Source of the DNA: an uncultured Eubacteriales bacterium | GTDB taxonomy: Bacteria; Bacillota; Clostridia; Oscillospirales; CAG-272 | NCBI GenBank assembly: GCA_934365155.1 | Contig: CAKRMZ010000027.1 | Span: 1-21,038 of the forward strand | Length of the DNA stretch: 21,038 nucleotides | Direction of reading: 5' to 3' | The notes under the pieces: model-generated | Databases searched by the model: none | Seen by the model: only the letters and a program-made list of their open reading frames with translations | What the model was told of the DNA's origin: nothing | Translations under genes and position numbers: made by a program | In this document: positions 8,143 through 14,177 of the stretch, in pieces | Layout of the letters: each line of letters starts with the position of its first letter | Position numbering within the stretch: position 1 is the first letter of the stretch

Positions 8143-8171
8143 ATTATAGCACCATTCTAATGTTTTGTCAA
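8143..8171 (-). promoter_or_regulatory. Consensus sigma-A promoter of the aro operon
   Basis: On the minus strand TTGACA (8171-8166) and TATAAT (8148-8143) are separated by exactly 17 nt, matching the vegetative consensus at all twelve positions. Transcription should start near 8136, leaving about 25 nt before the leader peptide ATG. The promoter lies only a few bases after the stop codon of the upstream DUF4432 gene. Confidence 0.93.
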
Positions 8172-8176
8172 CATTT

Positions 8177-9175
8177 TTATTTTGCCTGCGAAAAATCGAA
8201 AACAAAATCATTGACAAGCGTTTCACCGGCGCCTAAATATTTAAGCTCGCCCGCTTTTTCCGATTCTTTGCCGAGCATGAGCATGCTGGCCGGTTCAAGC
8301 CCCATAATATAATCGCCGGCAGCAAGATTTTTCCACTGAAAAATTTTATCCATGATCGGTGAATGAAATCTTACGGTCATTCGGGTATCAATGGCTTTAT
8401 TCTGAACCGCATAACTGCGCCAACCGTCTTCGGAAGCTTCCAAATAATGATAATAGTTTCTCTGGCGATAATCCGGCTCGGGCGGAGTCATTTTGTTCCA
8501 ATCTTTGAGCATCGGTGCCGCAAAATCATTCTGCGGAATAATTTTAACAGCATCAATCAAAAGTTGCGTTGACTCCGAAATCAACGGATATCCAAGATTG
8601 AAGTGATAAAGCAAATACAGCGGCTTTGTCGTAAAGCCATTGTTTGTGATTTCATCTCTGAATGTAAAGGAATTCTGATTCCGCTTGAACGTGAATGTAC
8701 GCTTCACAGTATAACGCACGCCGAAAATAAGTGCATGCCGAACAATTCCGCTGACCTTTGCAACCGGTTCACCATCCTCAAGATCCACCCAAACGCAAAC
8801 ATTTTCCGCAGGAGTATGATTGTGACGTCCGTGTAGGCCTTCACCGCGCTCTTCATCTGCACCGCCGATGTTTTCAACACCGCAGGTAGCAAGAAATCCG
8901 CCTTGAAATGTTCGAAGCCACTTCGGCCCGACATCATTATAGAAAGCCGGGTGCACAATTCCCGAAGGCGAGTGATACGACATCTCTTTGTTGTTGTAAC
9001 GCACAGAGTAAATATCCATTCCTCGGTCCGGCAAAATTGTAACCGTCAACGCATCACCGTTCCAAATTTCGACTGCATTTACACCGTCTGCTTTGCCGCC
9101 GACCAGTTTATATTGGCGCACATCAAAAAGCTGTGACAAGTTACCGATATAATTTCTTTCCGTTGAAAAATTCAT
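8177..9175 (-). CDS. DUF4432 / aldose 1-epimerase family protein
   Basis: The 332-residue product resembles the galactose-mutarotase-like beta-sandwich family annotated as DUF4432. Supporting motifs are LPDRGMDIYSV (48-58), a long WLRTF..GGFLATCGVENIG stretch (86-104), and GLHGRHNHTPAENV (113-126), where histidines are candidate catalytic residues. A carbohydrate substrate is likely but the sugar is unknown. The ATG at 9175 is preceded by AGAGGGATAGCA; an earlier TTG in frame lacks a ribosome site. No signal peptide is seen, so it is probably cytoplasmic. It is transcribed toward the aro operon with no convincing terminator in between, and no sugar transporter or kinase accompanies it here. 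Confidence 0.83.
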   Translation of the reverse strand: MNFSTERNYIGNLSQLFDVRQYKLVGGKADGVNAVEIWNGDALTVTILPDRGMDIYSVRYNNKEMSYHSPSGIVHPAFYNDVGPKWLRTFQGGFLATCGVENIGGADEERGEGLHGRHNHTPAENVCVWVDLEDGEPVAKVSGIVRHALIFGVRYTVKRTFTFKRNQNSFTFRDEITNNGFTTKPLYLLYHFNLGYPLISESTQLLIDAVKIIPQNDFAAPMLKDWNKMTPPEPDYRQRNYYHYLEASEDGWRSYAVQNKAIDTRMTVRFHSPIMDKIFQWKNLAAGDYIMGLEPASMLMLGKESEKAGELKYLGAGETLVNDFVFDFSQAK

Positions 9176-9216
9176 TGCTATCCCTCTTTCTGGCAATAAT
9201 ATTTAATAACGAAACG

Positions 9217-9245
9217 ATTATACCATATCTGTTTTTATTTTCCAA
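9217..9245 (-). promoter_or_regulatory. Promoter of the DUF4432 gene
   Basis: Minus-strand TTGGAA (9245-9240), a 17-nt spacer and TATAAT (9222-9217) preceded by TGG give an extended -10 promoter about 40 nt before the ATG at 9175. The -35 matches four of six consensus bases. Confidence 0.75.
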
Positions 9246-9362
9246 GTTTTTTTATAAAAAATCTGTATTGCCCCGGTCAAATTTATAAAGCAACATAATC
9301 AATATCTTTTTTATAAAATAACGCTCCGGTTTAACGAAAGCGCAAAAAATCTCTTTTATCTA

Positions 9363-9391
9363 TTGCGAATTAACGCTTTTTTGTGTAAAAT
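9363..9391 (+). promoter_or_regulatory. Probable promoter of the glycosyltransferase-plsY pair
   Basis: TTGCGA (9363-9368) and TAAAAT (9386-9391) are 17 nt apart, with TGTG just before the -10. They sit about 45 nt ahead of the ATG at 9437. The rest of the 261-nt divergent intergenic region (9176-9436) is AT-rich; I see nothing else in it. Confidence 0.55.
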
Positions 9392-9436
9392 AAAATCAAA
9401 CAATTCCTCTTTTTGTCATAGAAAGGACCTGCTTCC

Positions 9437-10540
9437 ATGAAAATTTTAATTTTAAGTTGTTCAACCGGAGAGGGACATAACAGCGCTGCCCGCGCAATTT
9501 CCTCCGAACTGAAACGACGTGGAATAGAACATGAAATTGCGGATCCCGTATTATTTAAAGGGCCGCGAGCCCAACATTTTGTTGCTTCATTTTACAATAA
9601 CATGATTAAAAAGCGCCCCGCCGCATTCGGCATCCTTTATAAAGCCGGCGCACTTTACGATTCCACCGGAATTTTATCTCCGGTATATCTTGCAAATGCT
9701 ACGTATGCGGAAAATCTGAATCAATATATTTTAAAATATCAATTCACGGCCGTAATTTCAACCCATCTTTATGGGATGGAAGCAATGACTGCCGTCAGAA
9801 ACCGCTGCCAAAACAAGATCCCATCTTATGGAGTCCTTACCGATTACACCATCATTCCCTTTTTCTCCGAACCGAAATTAGACGGCTATTTTATACCGCA
9901 CAATGACATTCGCCAAAAGCTTACAAAGCGTGGAATAGACAGCAATCTTATCCATACTACCGGAATTCCGGTGGATATAAAATTCACCCATCGAGTACCG
10001 AAAGAGGATGCGCGTCGCGCTTTAAAAATTCCCACCGACAAAATTATCCTTGCGGTGATGAGCGGAGGAATCGGCGGCGGAAACATCTTGGATTATTGTG
10101 ACGAACTAAGTAACGCTTTTGATACAGAAGCTCAAATTTATGTTCTTACCGGAAAAAATACCGAACTCTGTGAAATCATCCGGCAACGGTATGAAAGTTC
10201 TCTTATCACAGCAGTTCCTTTTACAACGGACGTGAATTTATATATGAATGCGGCAGATATTCTCCTGACCAAACCGGGCGGTCTATCCAGCACGGAAGCC
10301 GCCGTTGCCAATGTGCCCATTATTCATATCAATGCCATTCCGGGCTGTGAAACCGAAAATGTTCGTTTCTTCACAAAGCATCACATGGCTTATTACGCGA
10401 AAAATGCAAAAGAATCCGTTTTATGTGCAAAACAACTTATCGACAACCCAAGTCAAATGGAAAGGATGCGTGCGGCACAGCAAGCTGTCATTCCTCAAAA
10501 TGCTGCAGAGGAAATCGTGCGCAGGGTAATTGAATGCTAA
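9437..10540 (+). CDS. MGDG-synthase / diacylglycerol glucosyltransferase family protein (GT28)
   Basis: The 367-residue protein has the two-domain GT-B layout of the MGDG synthase/UgtP family, which transfers sugar from a UDP-sugar to diacylglycerol at the inner membrane face. The N-terminal domain opens with ILSCSTGEGHNSAARAI (5-21), the family's first signature. The C-terminal nucleotide-sugar domain has MSGGIGGG (208-215), VLTGKN (236-241), KPGGLSSTEA (279-288) and IPGCETEN (301-308). GAAAGGA lies ahead of the ATG. Its 3' end overlaps the PlsY-like gene by 7 nt, which links it to glycerolipid synthesis. Whether the acceptor is diacylglycerol, and which sugar is used, is inferred from the family. 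Confidence 0.85.
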   Translation: MKILILSCSTGEGHNSAARAISSELKRRGIEHEIADPVLFKGPRAQHFVASFYNNMIKKRPAAFGILYKAGALYDSTGILSPVYLANATYAENLNQYILKYQFTAVISTHLYGMEAMTAVRNRCQNKIPSYGVLTDYTIIPFFSEPKLDGYFIPHNDIRQKLTKRGIDSNLIHTTGIPVDIKFTHRVPKEDARRALKIPTDKIILAVMSGGIGGGNILDYCDELSNAFDTEAQIYVLTGKNTELCEIIRQRYESSLITAVPFTTDVNLYMNAADILLTKPGGLSSTEAAVANVPIIHINAIPGCETENVRFFTKHHMAYYAKNAKESVLCAKQLIDNPSQMERMRAAQQAVIPQNAAEEIVRRVIEC

Positions 10541-11172
10541 GTTTACAAGAACCGTATTTGTGGATTACTTTTATTGCAGGCGGATATCTGCTCGGCGGTA
10601 TCATGTTTAGCTATTGGCTCCCAAAGCAATTTTTGAAAAAGGACGTTTGCAAGCTGAGTGATGACGGCAACCCGGGAGCCGCAAATGTTTTTTCTGCCTG
10701 CGGAATTCCCATAGGAACTCTGTGTCTCATATTAGATCTTACAAAAGGAATTCTGCCTGTCTTTTTTGCCTGCCGGAAACTGGATACCGCGGAATTGCTT
10801 TTTTCTGCGGTAATGCTTGCACCGGTGCTCGGACATGCCTATTCCCCCTATATGCATTTTAAAGGCGGGAAATGCATTTCAACCGCATTCGGCGTTCTCA
10901 TAGCAATAGTTCCGGCCACTCCGATTGTTCTGATACTTGCGGGAACTTACATCTTTTTCTCTATAGTAATCAAGATTTATCCGAATCGCCGCCGCAGCAT
11001 CTTTGCTTTTGCTTTCTTTGCAATTTTTTCTCTACCGATTTTAATGTTCAAAAACAAATTATCCATTGCAATCGGATGTGCCGCTATATCCGTGGCGGCA
11101 ATTTTAAAGCACTTAAAGCCAATAAAACCTCTTCAAACCGTTCCGGAAAATACAAATTTCGCCGTTAAGTAA
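10534..11172 (+). CDS. plsY: PlsY-like glycerol-3-phosphate acyltransferase
   Basis: This 212-residue, strongly hydrophobic protein has about five membrane spans and the PlsY signatures. Motif 1 reads DDGNPGAANVF (43-53), motif 2 is GHAYSPYMHFKGGK (100-113) with His101, and LDLTKGILP lies between them (68-75). PlsY transfers an acyl group from acyl-phosphate to glycerol 3-phosphate to form lysophosphatidate. The usual GSGNIGATNV is replaced by GNPGAANV, so this may be a divergent paralogue rather than the housekeeping enzyme. The start overlaps the glycosyltransferase by 7 nt and depends on coupling. A basic C-terminal tail (HLKPIKPL) follows the last span. Confidence 0.84.
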   Translation: MLSLQEPYLWITFIAGGYLLGGIMFSYWLPKQFLKKDVCKLSDDGNPGAANVFSACGIPIGTLCLILDLTKGILPVFFACRKLDTAELLFSAVMLAPVLGHAYSPYMHFKGGKCISTAFGVLIAIVPATPIVLILAGTYIFFSIVIKIYPNRRRSIFAFAFFAIFSLPILMFKNKLSIAIGCAAISVAAILKHLKPIKPLQTVPENTNFAVK

Positions 11173-11212
11173 AATTGATATTGTCGCATACCAACAAAAA
11201 TTTCATAAAAAT

Positions 11213-11246
11213 AAACAGATATGCGAAAAAATCCGCATATCTGTTT
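11213..11246. terminator. Intrinsic terminator between plsY and the rubredoxin gene
   Basis: A 13-bp stem pairs AAACAGATATGCG (11213-11225) with its complement at 11234-11246 around an 8-nt loop. On the minus strand it is followed by ATTTTTATGAAATTTTTG, a good T-rich tail for the rubrerythrin-rubredoxin unit. On the plus strand the tail is weaker, but the hairpin is 40 nt after the plsY stop and may serve both sides. Confidence 0.78.
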
Positions 11247-11255
11247 GCTTACTGT

Positions 11256-11301
11256 CTTTTCTGTAATGGGTTCGCAACATATACAAAGCATTACAGAAAA
11301 G
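11256..11301. other. Second long inverted repeat between plsY and rubredoxin
   Basis: CTTTTCTGTAATG (11256-11268) pairs perfectly over 13 bp with 11289-11301, around a 20-nt loop. It lies between the rubredoxin stop (11310) and the terminator at 11213-11246. There is no clean T-tract on either side, so it may be an RNA 3'-end stabiliser or part of a double terminator rather than a terminator on its own. Confidence 0.55.
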
Positions 11302-11309
11302 TTATTTAA

Positions 11310-11465
11310 TTACTCTTCTTCAAATGCATCTTTACCCAAGCCGCATATCGGACATACCCAATCCTCAGGTATATCTTCCCATGAAGTTCCGGGTTTTATG
11401 CCGCTTTCAGGATCTCCAACCTCAGGGTCATAAACATATCCGCATGGACATACATACTTTTTCAT
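11310..11465 (-). CDS. Rubredoxin with a shortened first iron knuckle (CXCG)
   Basis: This 51-residue frame, too short for most ORF cut-offs, is a clear rubredoxin: it has GYVYDPEVGDPESGI (9-23), PGTSWEDIPEDWVCPICGLG (25-44) and an acidic tail. Rubredoxins carry one iron on four cysteines and shuttle electrons, here probably to the adjacent reverse rubrerythrin. The second knuckle is normal, CPICG (38-42). The first reads VCPCGY with Cys6 and Cys8 only one residue apart, whereas the family pattern is CXXCG. AAGGAG lies ahead of the ATG at 11465. The gene begins 15 nt after the rubrerythrin stop, so the two are co-transcribed. Confidence 0.92.
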   Translation of the reverse strand: MKKYVCPCGYVYDPEVGDPESGIKPGTSWEDIPEDWVCPICGLGKDAFEEE

Positions 11466-11480
11466 AGAGTATTGTTCTCC

Positions 11481-12023
11481 TTAATTAAAATACCGTTTGA
11501 GAAGTCCTTCAAATGCCTTGCCGTGGCGGGCTTCATCGCGGGCCATCTCATGAACCGTATCATGAATTGCATCCAAATTAGCAGCTTTTGCTCGCTTTGC
11601 AAGGTCAGCTTTTCCGGCAGTTGCACCATTCTCTGCTGCGACGCGCATCTCCAAATTCTTTTTTGTGCTGCTTGTTACTACTTCTCCGAGTAACTCCGCA
11701 AACTTCGCCGCATGCTCTGCTTCTTCATAAGCGGCCTTCTCCCAATACAAACCGATTTCGGGATATCCCTCGCGATGTGCGACTCTTGCCATTGCTAAAT
11801 ACATTCCAACTTCGGTACATTCACCGTTGAAATTTGCGCGTAAATCCGCAAGAATATCCTCCGATACACCGGACGCAATCCCTACTGTGTGTTCCGCAGC
11901 CCAATCCATATCCTTTTTCACTTCTTCAAACTTTGAAGCGGGTGCACCGCATTGCGGACATTTATCCGGAGCGGCATCTCCTTCGTGAATATATCCGCAT
12001 ACCAGGCATCTGAATTTTTTCAT
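11481..12023 (-). CDS. Reverse rubrerythrin (N-terminal rubredoxin domain, C-terminal diiron domain)
   Basis: The 180-residue protein has a rubredoxin-like domain first, with CLVCG and CPQCG knuckles (Cys6, Cys9, Cys22, Cys25). The ferritin-like four-helix domain follows. Candidate diiron ligands are Glu68 and Glu71 in NGECTEVGMY, Glu101 and His104 in YEEAEH, Glu125, and Glu159/Glu164/His167 in HEMARDEARHG. This order is the reverse of classic rubrerythrin and is typical of clostridia, where such proteins act as terminal H2O2 (and O2) reductases fed by rubredoxin and NAD(P)H. An AAGGAGG site precedes the ATG at 12023. The strong promoter and Fur/PerR-like palindrome upstream suggest peroxide-responsive control. 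Confidence 0.93.
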   Translation of the reverse strand: MKKFRCLVCGYIHEGDAAPDKCPQCGAPASKFEEVKKDMDWAAEHTVGIASGVSEDILADLRANFNGECTEVGMYLAMARVAHREGYPEIGLYWEKAAYEEAEHAAKFAELLGEVVTSSTKKNLEMRVAAENGATAGKADLAKRAKAANLDAIHDTVHEMARDEARHGKAFEGLLKRYFN

Positions 12024-12101
12024 AAAAAATCCTCCTTGATGTTTTTTTATAAGATGTTCATTATAATAGGAGAGCCTCGCTGTATAAGCTATCCGAGTTT
12101 C

Positions 12102-12130
12102 ATTGTATCTTATTTTTTTTATAAAGTCAA
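12102..12130 (-). promoter_or_regulatory. Promoter of the reverse rubrerythrin-rubredoxin unit
   Basis: Minus-strand TTGACT (12130-12125) and TACAAT (12107-12102) are separated by 17 nt, each differing from consensus at one base. The leader from about 12095 to the ATG at 12023 is roughly 70 nt. It contains an imperfect TTATAA...TTATAA repeat (12046-12065) that I do not interpret further. Confidence 0.85.
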
Positions 12131-12140
12131 CACTTATGAT

Positions 12141-12155
12141 TAAGAATTATTCTTA
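12141..12155. promoter_or_regulatory. Fur/PerR-like 7-1-7 palindrome
   Basis: TAAGAATTATTCTTA is a perfect 7-1-7 inverted repeat. It resembles the TTATAATNATTATAA PerR box in form and AT content, though not in every base. It begins 10 bp upstream of the rubrerythrin -35 and lies 36 bp before the divergent start at 12192, so one bound dimer could affect both genes. The regulator gene is not in the window. Confidence 0.6.
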
Positions 12156-12191
12156 TTTTTAATTTTAATTTCGTAGAAAGTGATTTTAAAC

Positions 12192-13265
12192 GTGAACATT
12201 CAGCTAAACAATACGGATCAAATAAAATTTCATGCACTCACTGATACCTTCAACTCTAATTTTCGCGCAGCGAGCCTGTGGCAAAAATATCTTGAAAATT
12301 GCCCCGATCTCGCAGATCCCGATATGGTCTCAAAACTTTGTAAAGAATGCAGATTAAACGATCGGGAAGCCATCTGCCGGATCGTAGCCGCCGCTTTTGA
12401 TTTAGACGAATTCGGAGCGGACCGCTCTTTTTATAAAACGTATATTGAAAAAGCAATTAAAAAAATGGACCCGAATCAGTATATAAAAAATCCGTATTAT
12501 CAAAACATTCATTTTCCGAATGTGACGAGCGGTGCTTGGGAATTAAAAACCGAAACCTATCCGCCTTTTCGCCTCTTTACTTCCGACGATCTTTTTGTAT
12601 GCGACGGATATACAGAGATCCCTCAAATCGGATTTTTTGATGTTCCCTTTTCTTTTCCGGCCGTATTGGAAAACGGCAATGAATGGATGACACTCAGCCC
12701 GGTGGATTTAGAGACCTCCGATGAGGCCATCCGAGCCGCCCATGGAAATGTCGTCACATTCGGTTTGGGACTCGGATACTATGCATACCGTGTATCTGAA
12801 AAAAAAGAAGTTCAAAGTGTTACTGTCGTTGAGAAAAGCCCGGATGTTATTAAACTGTTTCAAACCTATCTTCTGCCTCAATTTTCAAATCAAAGCAAAA
12901 TTCATATTGTAAAAGCGGATGCCTTTGAATATGCAAAGCAGCAATTATCCGAAAAGCATTTTGATATCGCTTTTGTAGATACATGGAGAGACGCCTCGGA
13001 CGGCCTCGATATGTATATTCGTATGAAATGCCTTGAAAGATACAGTCCGAACACTGTCTTTTATTATTGGATCGAAGAATTTCTTCTTTCGGGTTTGCGG
13101 CATATGATATGGGATTCGATTCAGATCTATAAAAACGCACCGGAACTTCGAGCCATAAAATCCGACATTATCTCCGTCCCCGAAATCACATCATTTGATG
13201 AAATTTATCACATGCTCAGCAAAAAAGAGCTCCGACGGACAGCCGCACTTATTCGCAAAACATAA
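12192..13265 (+). CDS. Rossmann-fold (methyltransferase/spermidine-synthase-like) protein of unknown function
   Basis: I do not recognise a named family for the whole 357-residue protein. Its second half looks like a class I SAM-binding Rossmann fold. A glycine loop VVTFGLGLGYYAYRVS (about 187-202) is followed by an acidic strand end VVEKSPDVIKLF (212-223), a KADAFEYAKQ segment matching the third motif, and FDIAFVDTW (257-265), which is like motif IV. The first 115 residues are mostly helical with CRLNDREAICRIVAAAF and no recognised motif. The GTG at 12192 follows GAAAGTGA at 8-nt spacing; an earlier in-frame GTG at 12180 overlaps that site. It is divergent from reverse rubrerythrin and 29 nt ahead of a DNA glycosylase gene, which hints at a stress setting. 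Catalytic activity is unproven. Confidence 0.6.
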   Translation: MNIQLNNTDQIKFHALTDTFNSNFRAASLWQKYLENCPDLADPDMVSKLCKECRLNDREAICRIVAAAFDLDEFGADRSFYKTYIEKAIKKMDPNQYIKNPYYQNIHFPNVTSGAWELKTETYPPFRLFTSDDLFVCDGYTEIPQIGFFDVPFSFPAVLENGNEWMTLSPVDLETSDEAIRAAHGNVVTFGLGLGYYAYRVSEKKEVQSVTVVEKSPDVIKLFQTYLLPQFSNQSKIHIVKADAFEYAKQQLSEKHFDIAFVDTWRDASDGLDMYIRMKCLERYSPNTVFYYWIEEFLLSGLRHMIWDSIQIYKNAPELRAIKSDIISVPEITSFDEIYHMLSKKELRRTAALIRKT

Positions 13266-13294
13266 ATTCGTTGATTCATAGGAGAACGCATTCC

Positions 13295-13795
13295 ATGACA
13301 TCCGCTTCTTACTGCCACATATCCCACCCCATTACTCCCGTTTGGGACACCGAATGTAAAATTTTAATTTTGGGAAGCTTCCCCTCTGTCCGTTCCCGTG
13401 ACATCATGTTCTTTTACGGGCATCCCCAAAACCGTTTTTGGCGCGTTTGCGCCTCGGTGTTTGAAACGGAAATCCCTCAAAGCACAGAAGAAAAAATCAA
13501 ATTTTTATTATCAAACCATATTGCACTGTGGGACGTGGTTGCATCCTGCGACATCCGCTCGTCCTCAGACTCTTCCATTCGAAATGTTATTCCGAACGAT
13601 CTCAGTCCCATACTGAATGCCTCCCGGATACAACATATTTTTACAAACGGAACCGCGGCGACAAAATTATATGAAAAATTTTTATATCCTGTAACAAATA
13701 TTCCCGCTGTTTTTCTCCCATCCACAAGTCCCGCCAATGCATCTTATTCATTGAAAAAATTATGCGATGCATGGGAAGTAATACGATCTTACTGA
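13295..13795 (+). CDS. DNA-deoxyinosine (hypoxanthine) glycosylase, Mug-like UDG superfamily
   Basis: The 166-residue product fits the small hypoxanthine-DNA glycosylase branch of the uracil-DNA glycosylase superfamily, which removes deaminated bases. Seen are ILILGSFPSVRSRD (23-36), FYGHPQNRFWRV (40-51), LWDVVASC (79-86), DSSIRN (92-97) and the C-terminal DNA-contact motif LPSTSPANA (141-149). The ATG at 13295 has AGGAG just upstream; the frame is open to a TTG at 13271, but that lies ahead of the ribosome site. It follows the Rossmann-fold gene by 29 nt, probably in the same transcript. Confidence 0.87.
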   Translation: MTSASYCHISHPITPVWDTECKILILGSFPSVRSRDIMFFYGHPQNRFWRVCASVFETEIPQSTEEKIKFLLSNHIALWDVVASCDIRSSSDSSIRNVIPNDLSPILNASRIQHIFTNGTAATKLYEKFLYPVTNIPAVFLPSTSPANASYSLKKLCDAWEVIRSY

Positions 13796-13832
13796 ATACG
13801 AGCAAAAAATTATAAATTTTACTTTTTTTTGC

Positions 13833-13861
13833 TTGACAAACACAAAAAAGAGTGATAGTAT
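13833..13861 (+). promoter_or_regulatory. Promoter of the first T-box unit
   Basis: TTGACA (13833-13838), 17 nt and TAGTAT (13856-13861). Transcription should begin near 13868, immediately before T-box Stem I. An A/T-only inverted repeat (AGCAAAAAA with TTTTTTGCT, 13800-13833) just upstream may end the glycosylase transcript, but it is weak. Confidence 0.85.
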
Positions 13862-13867
13862 AGTTTC

Positions 13868-14161
13868 ATAATTTAATAAAAGCTATGACGAAGACGGAAA
13901 TTGCTGTTATGCTTACAGAGAGTCGGAGAGGGTGTAATTCCGGCAGCAAGATGCTTTCTTTCCTATCACTTCTGAGCTGAAATGCCCAAAATTGTATGAT
14001 GAGTAGGTATTTTCGTGATTGCTGCGTAAAGGCATACGGTTTGTTTGAACCGGATAAGTGACATCCTTACGATATAGGATGTAATTTGAGTGGTACCGCG
14101 GGTTTTAACTTTGATTTTAAACTCGTCTCAAAGAAGATTTGAGACGGGTTTTTTATTTTTT
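13868..14161 (+). ncRNA. T-box riboswitch 1, specifier AUC (isoleucine)
   Basis: The 382-nt gap 13796-14177 holds this leader. Stem I has base AGC/GCT, GA-type internal loop, helix GAAG (13890-13893) with CTTC (13969-13972), a CAGAGAG bulge (13915-13921) and a GGTGTAA apical loop. Before CTTC the strand reads T-ATC-A. In the structurally known O. iheyensis glyQ T-box the specifier is likewise followed by one purine, then CUUC and GAGC, so ATC at 13965-13967 is the specifier (Ile). The T-box core is TTTGAGTGGTACCGCG (14085-14100). UGGU fits a tRNA with discriminator A, as expected for tRNA-Ile. The antiterminator pairs TTTGAG/CTCAAA and GCG/CGT. Uncharged tRNA should therefore open expression of the first ligase gene. 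Confidence 0.92.
14122..14161 (+). terminator. T-box 1 regulatory terminator
   Basis: CTCGTCTCAAA (14122-14132) pairs with TTTGAGACGGG (14138-14148) around GAAGA, followed by TTTTTTATTTTTTT. Its 5' arm is shared with the antiterminator (CGTCTCAAA), which makes the two folds exclusive. Confidence 0.94.
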
Positions 14162-14177
14162 TAACAGGAGGTTAACT

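Noticed and set aside
10872..11168. A 98-residue frame inside plsY
   Set aside because: Shadow of plsY, without ribosome site; the in-frame PlsY motifs decide for the other frame.
13963..13966. Leu readings of both T-box specifiers (CTA in T-box 1 at 13963-13965, TTG in T-box 2 at 16581-16583)
   Set aside because: In that register the codon is followed by T and is two bases too far from the lower helix; the ATC/GTA register has the expected single purine before the CTTC or CTCC helix.
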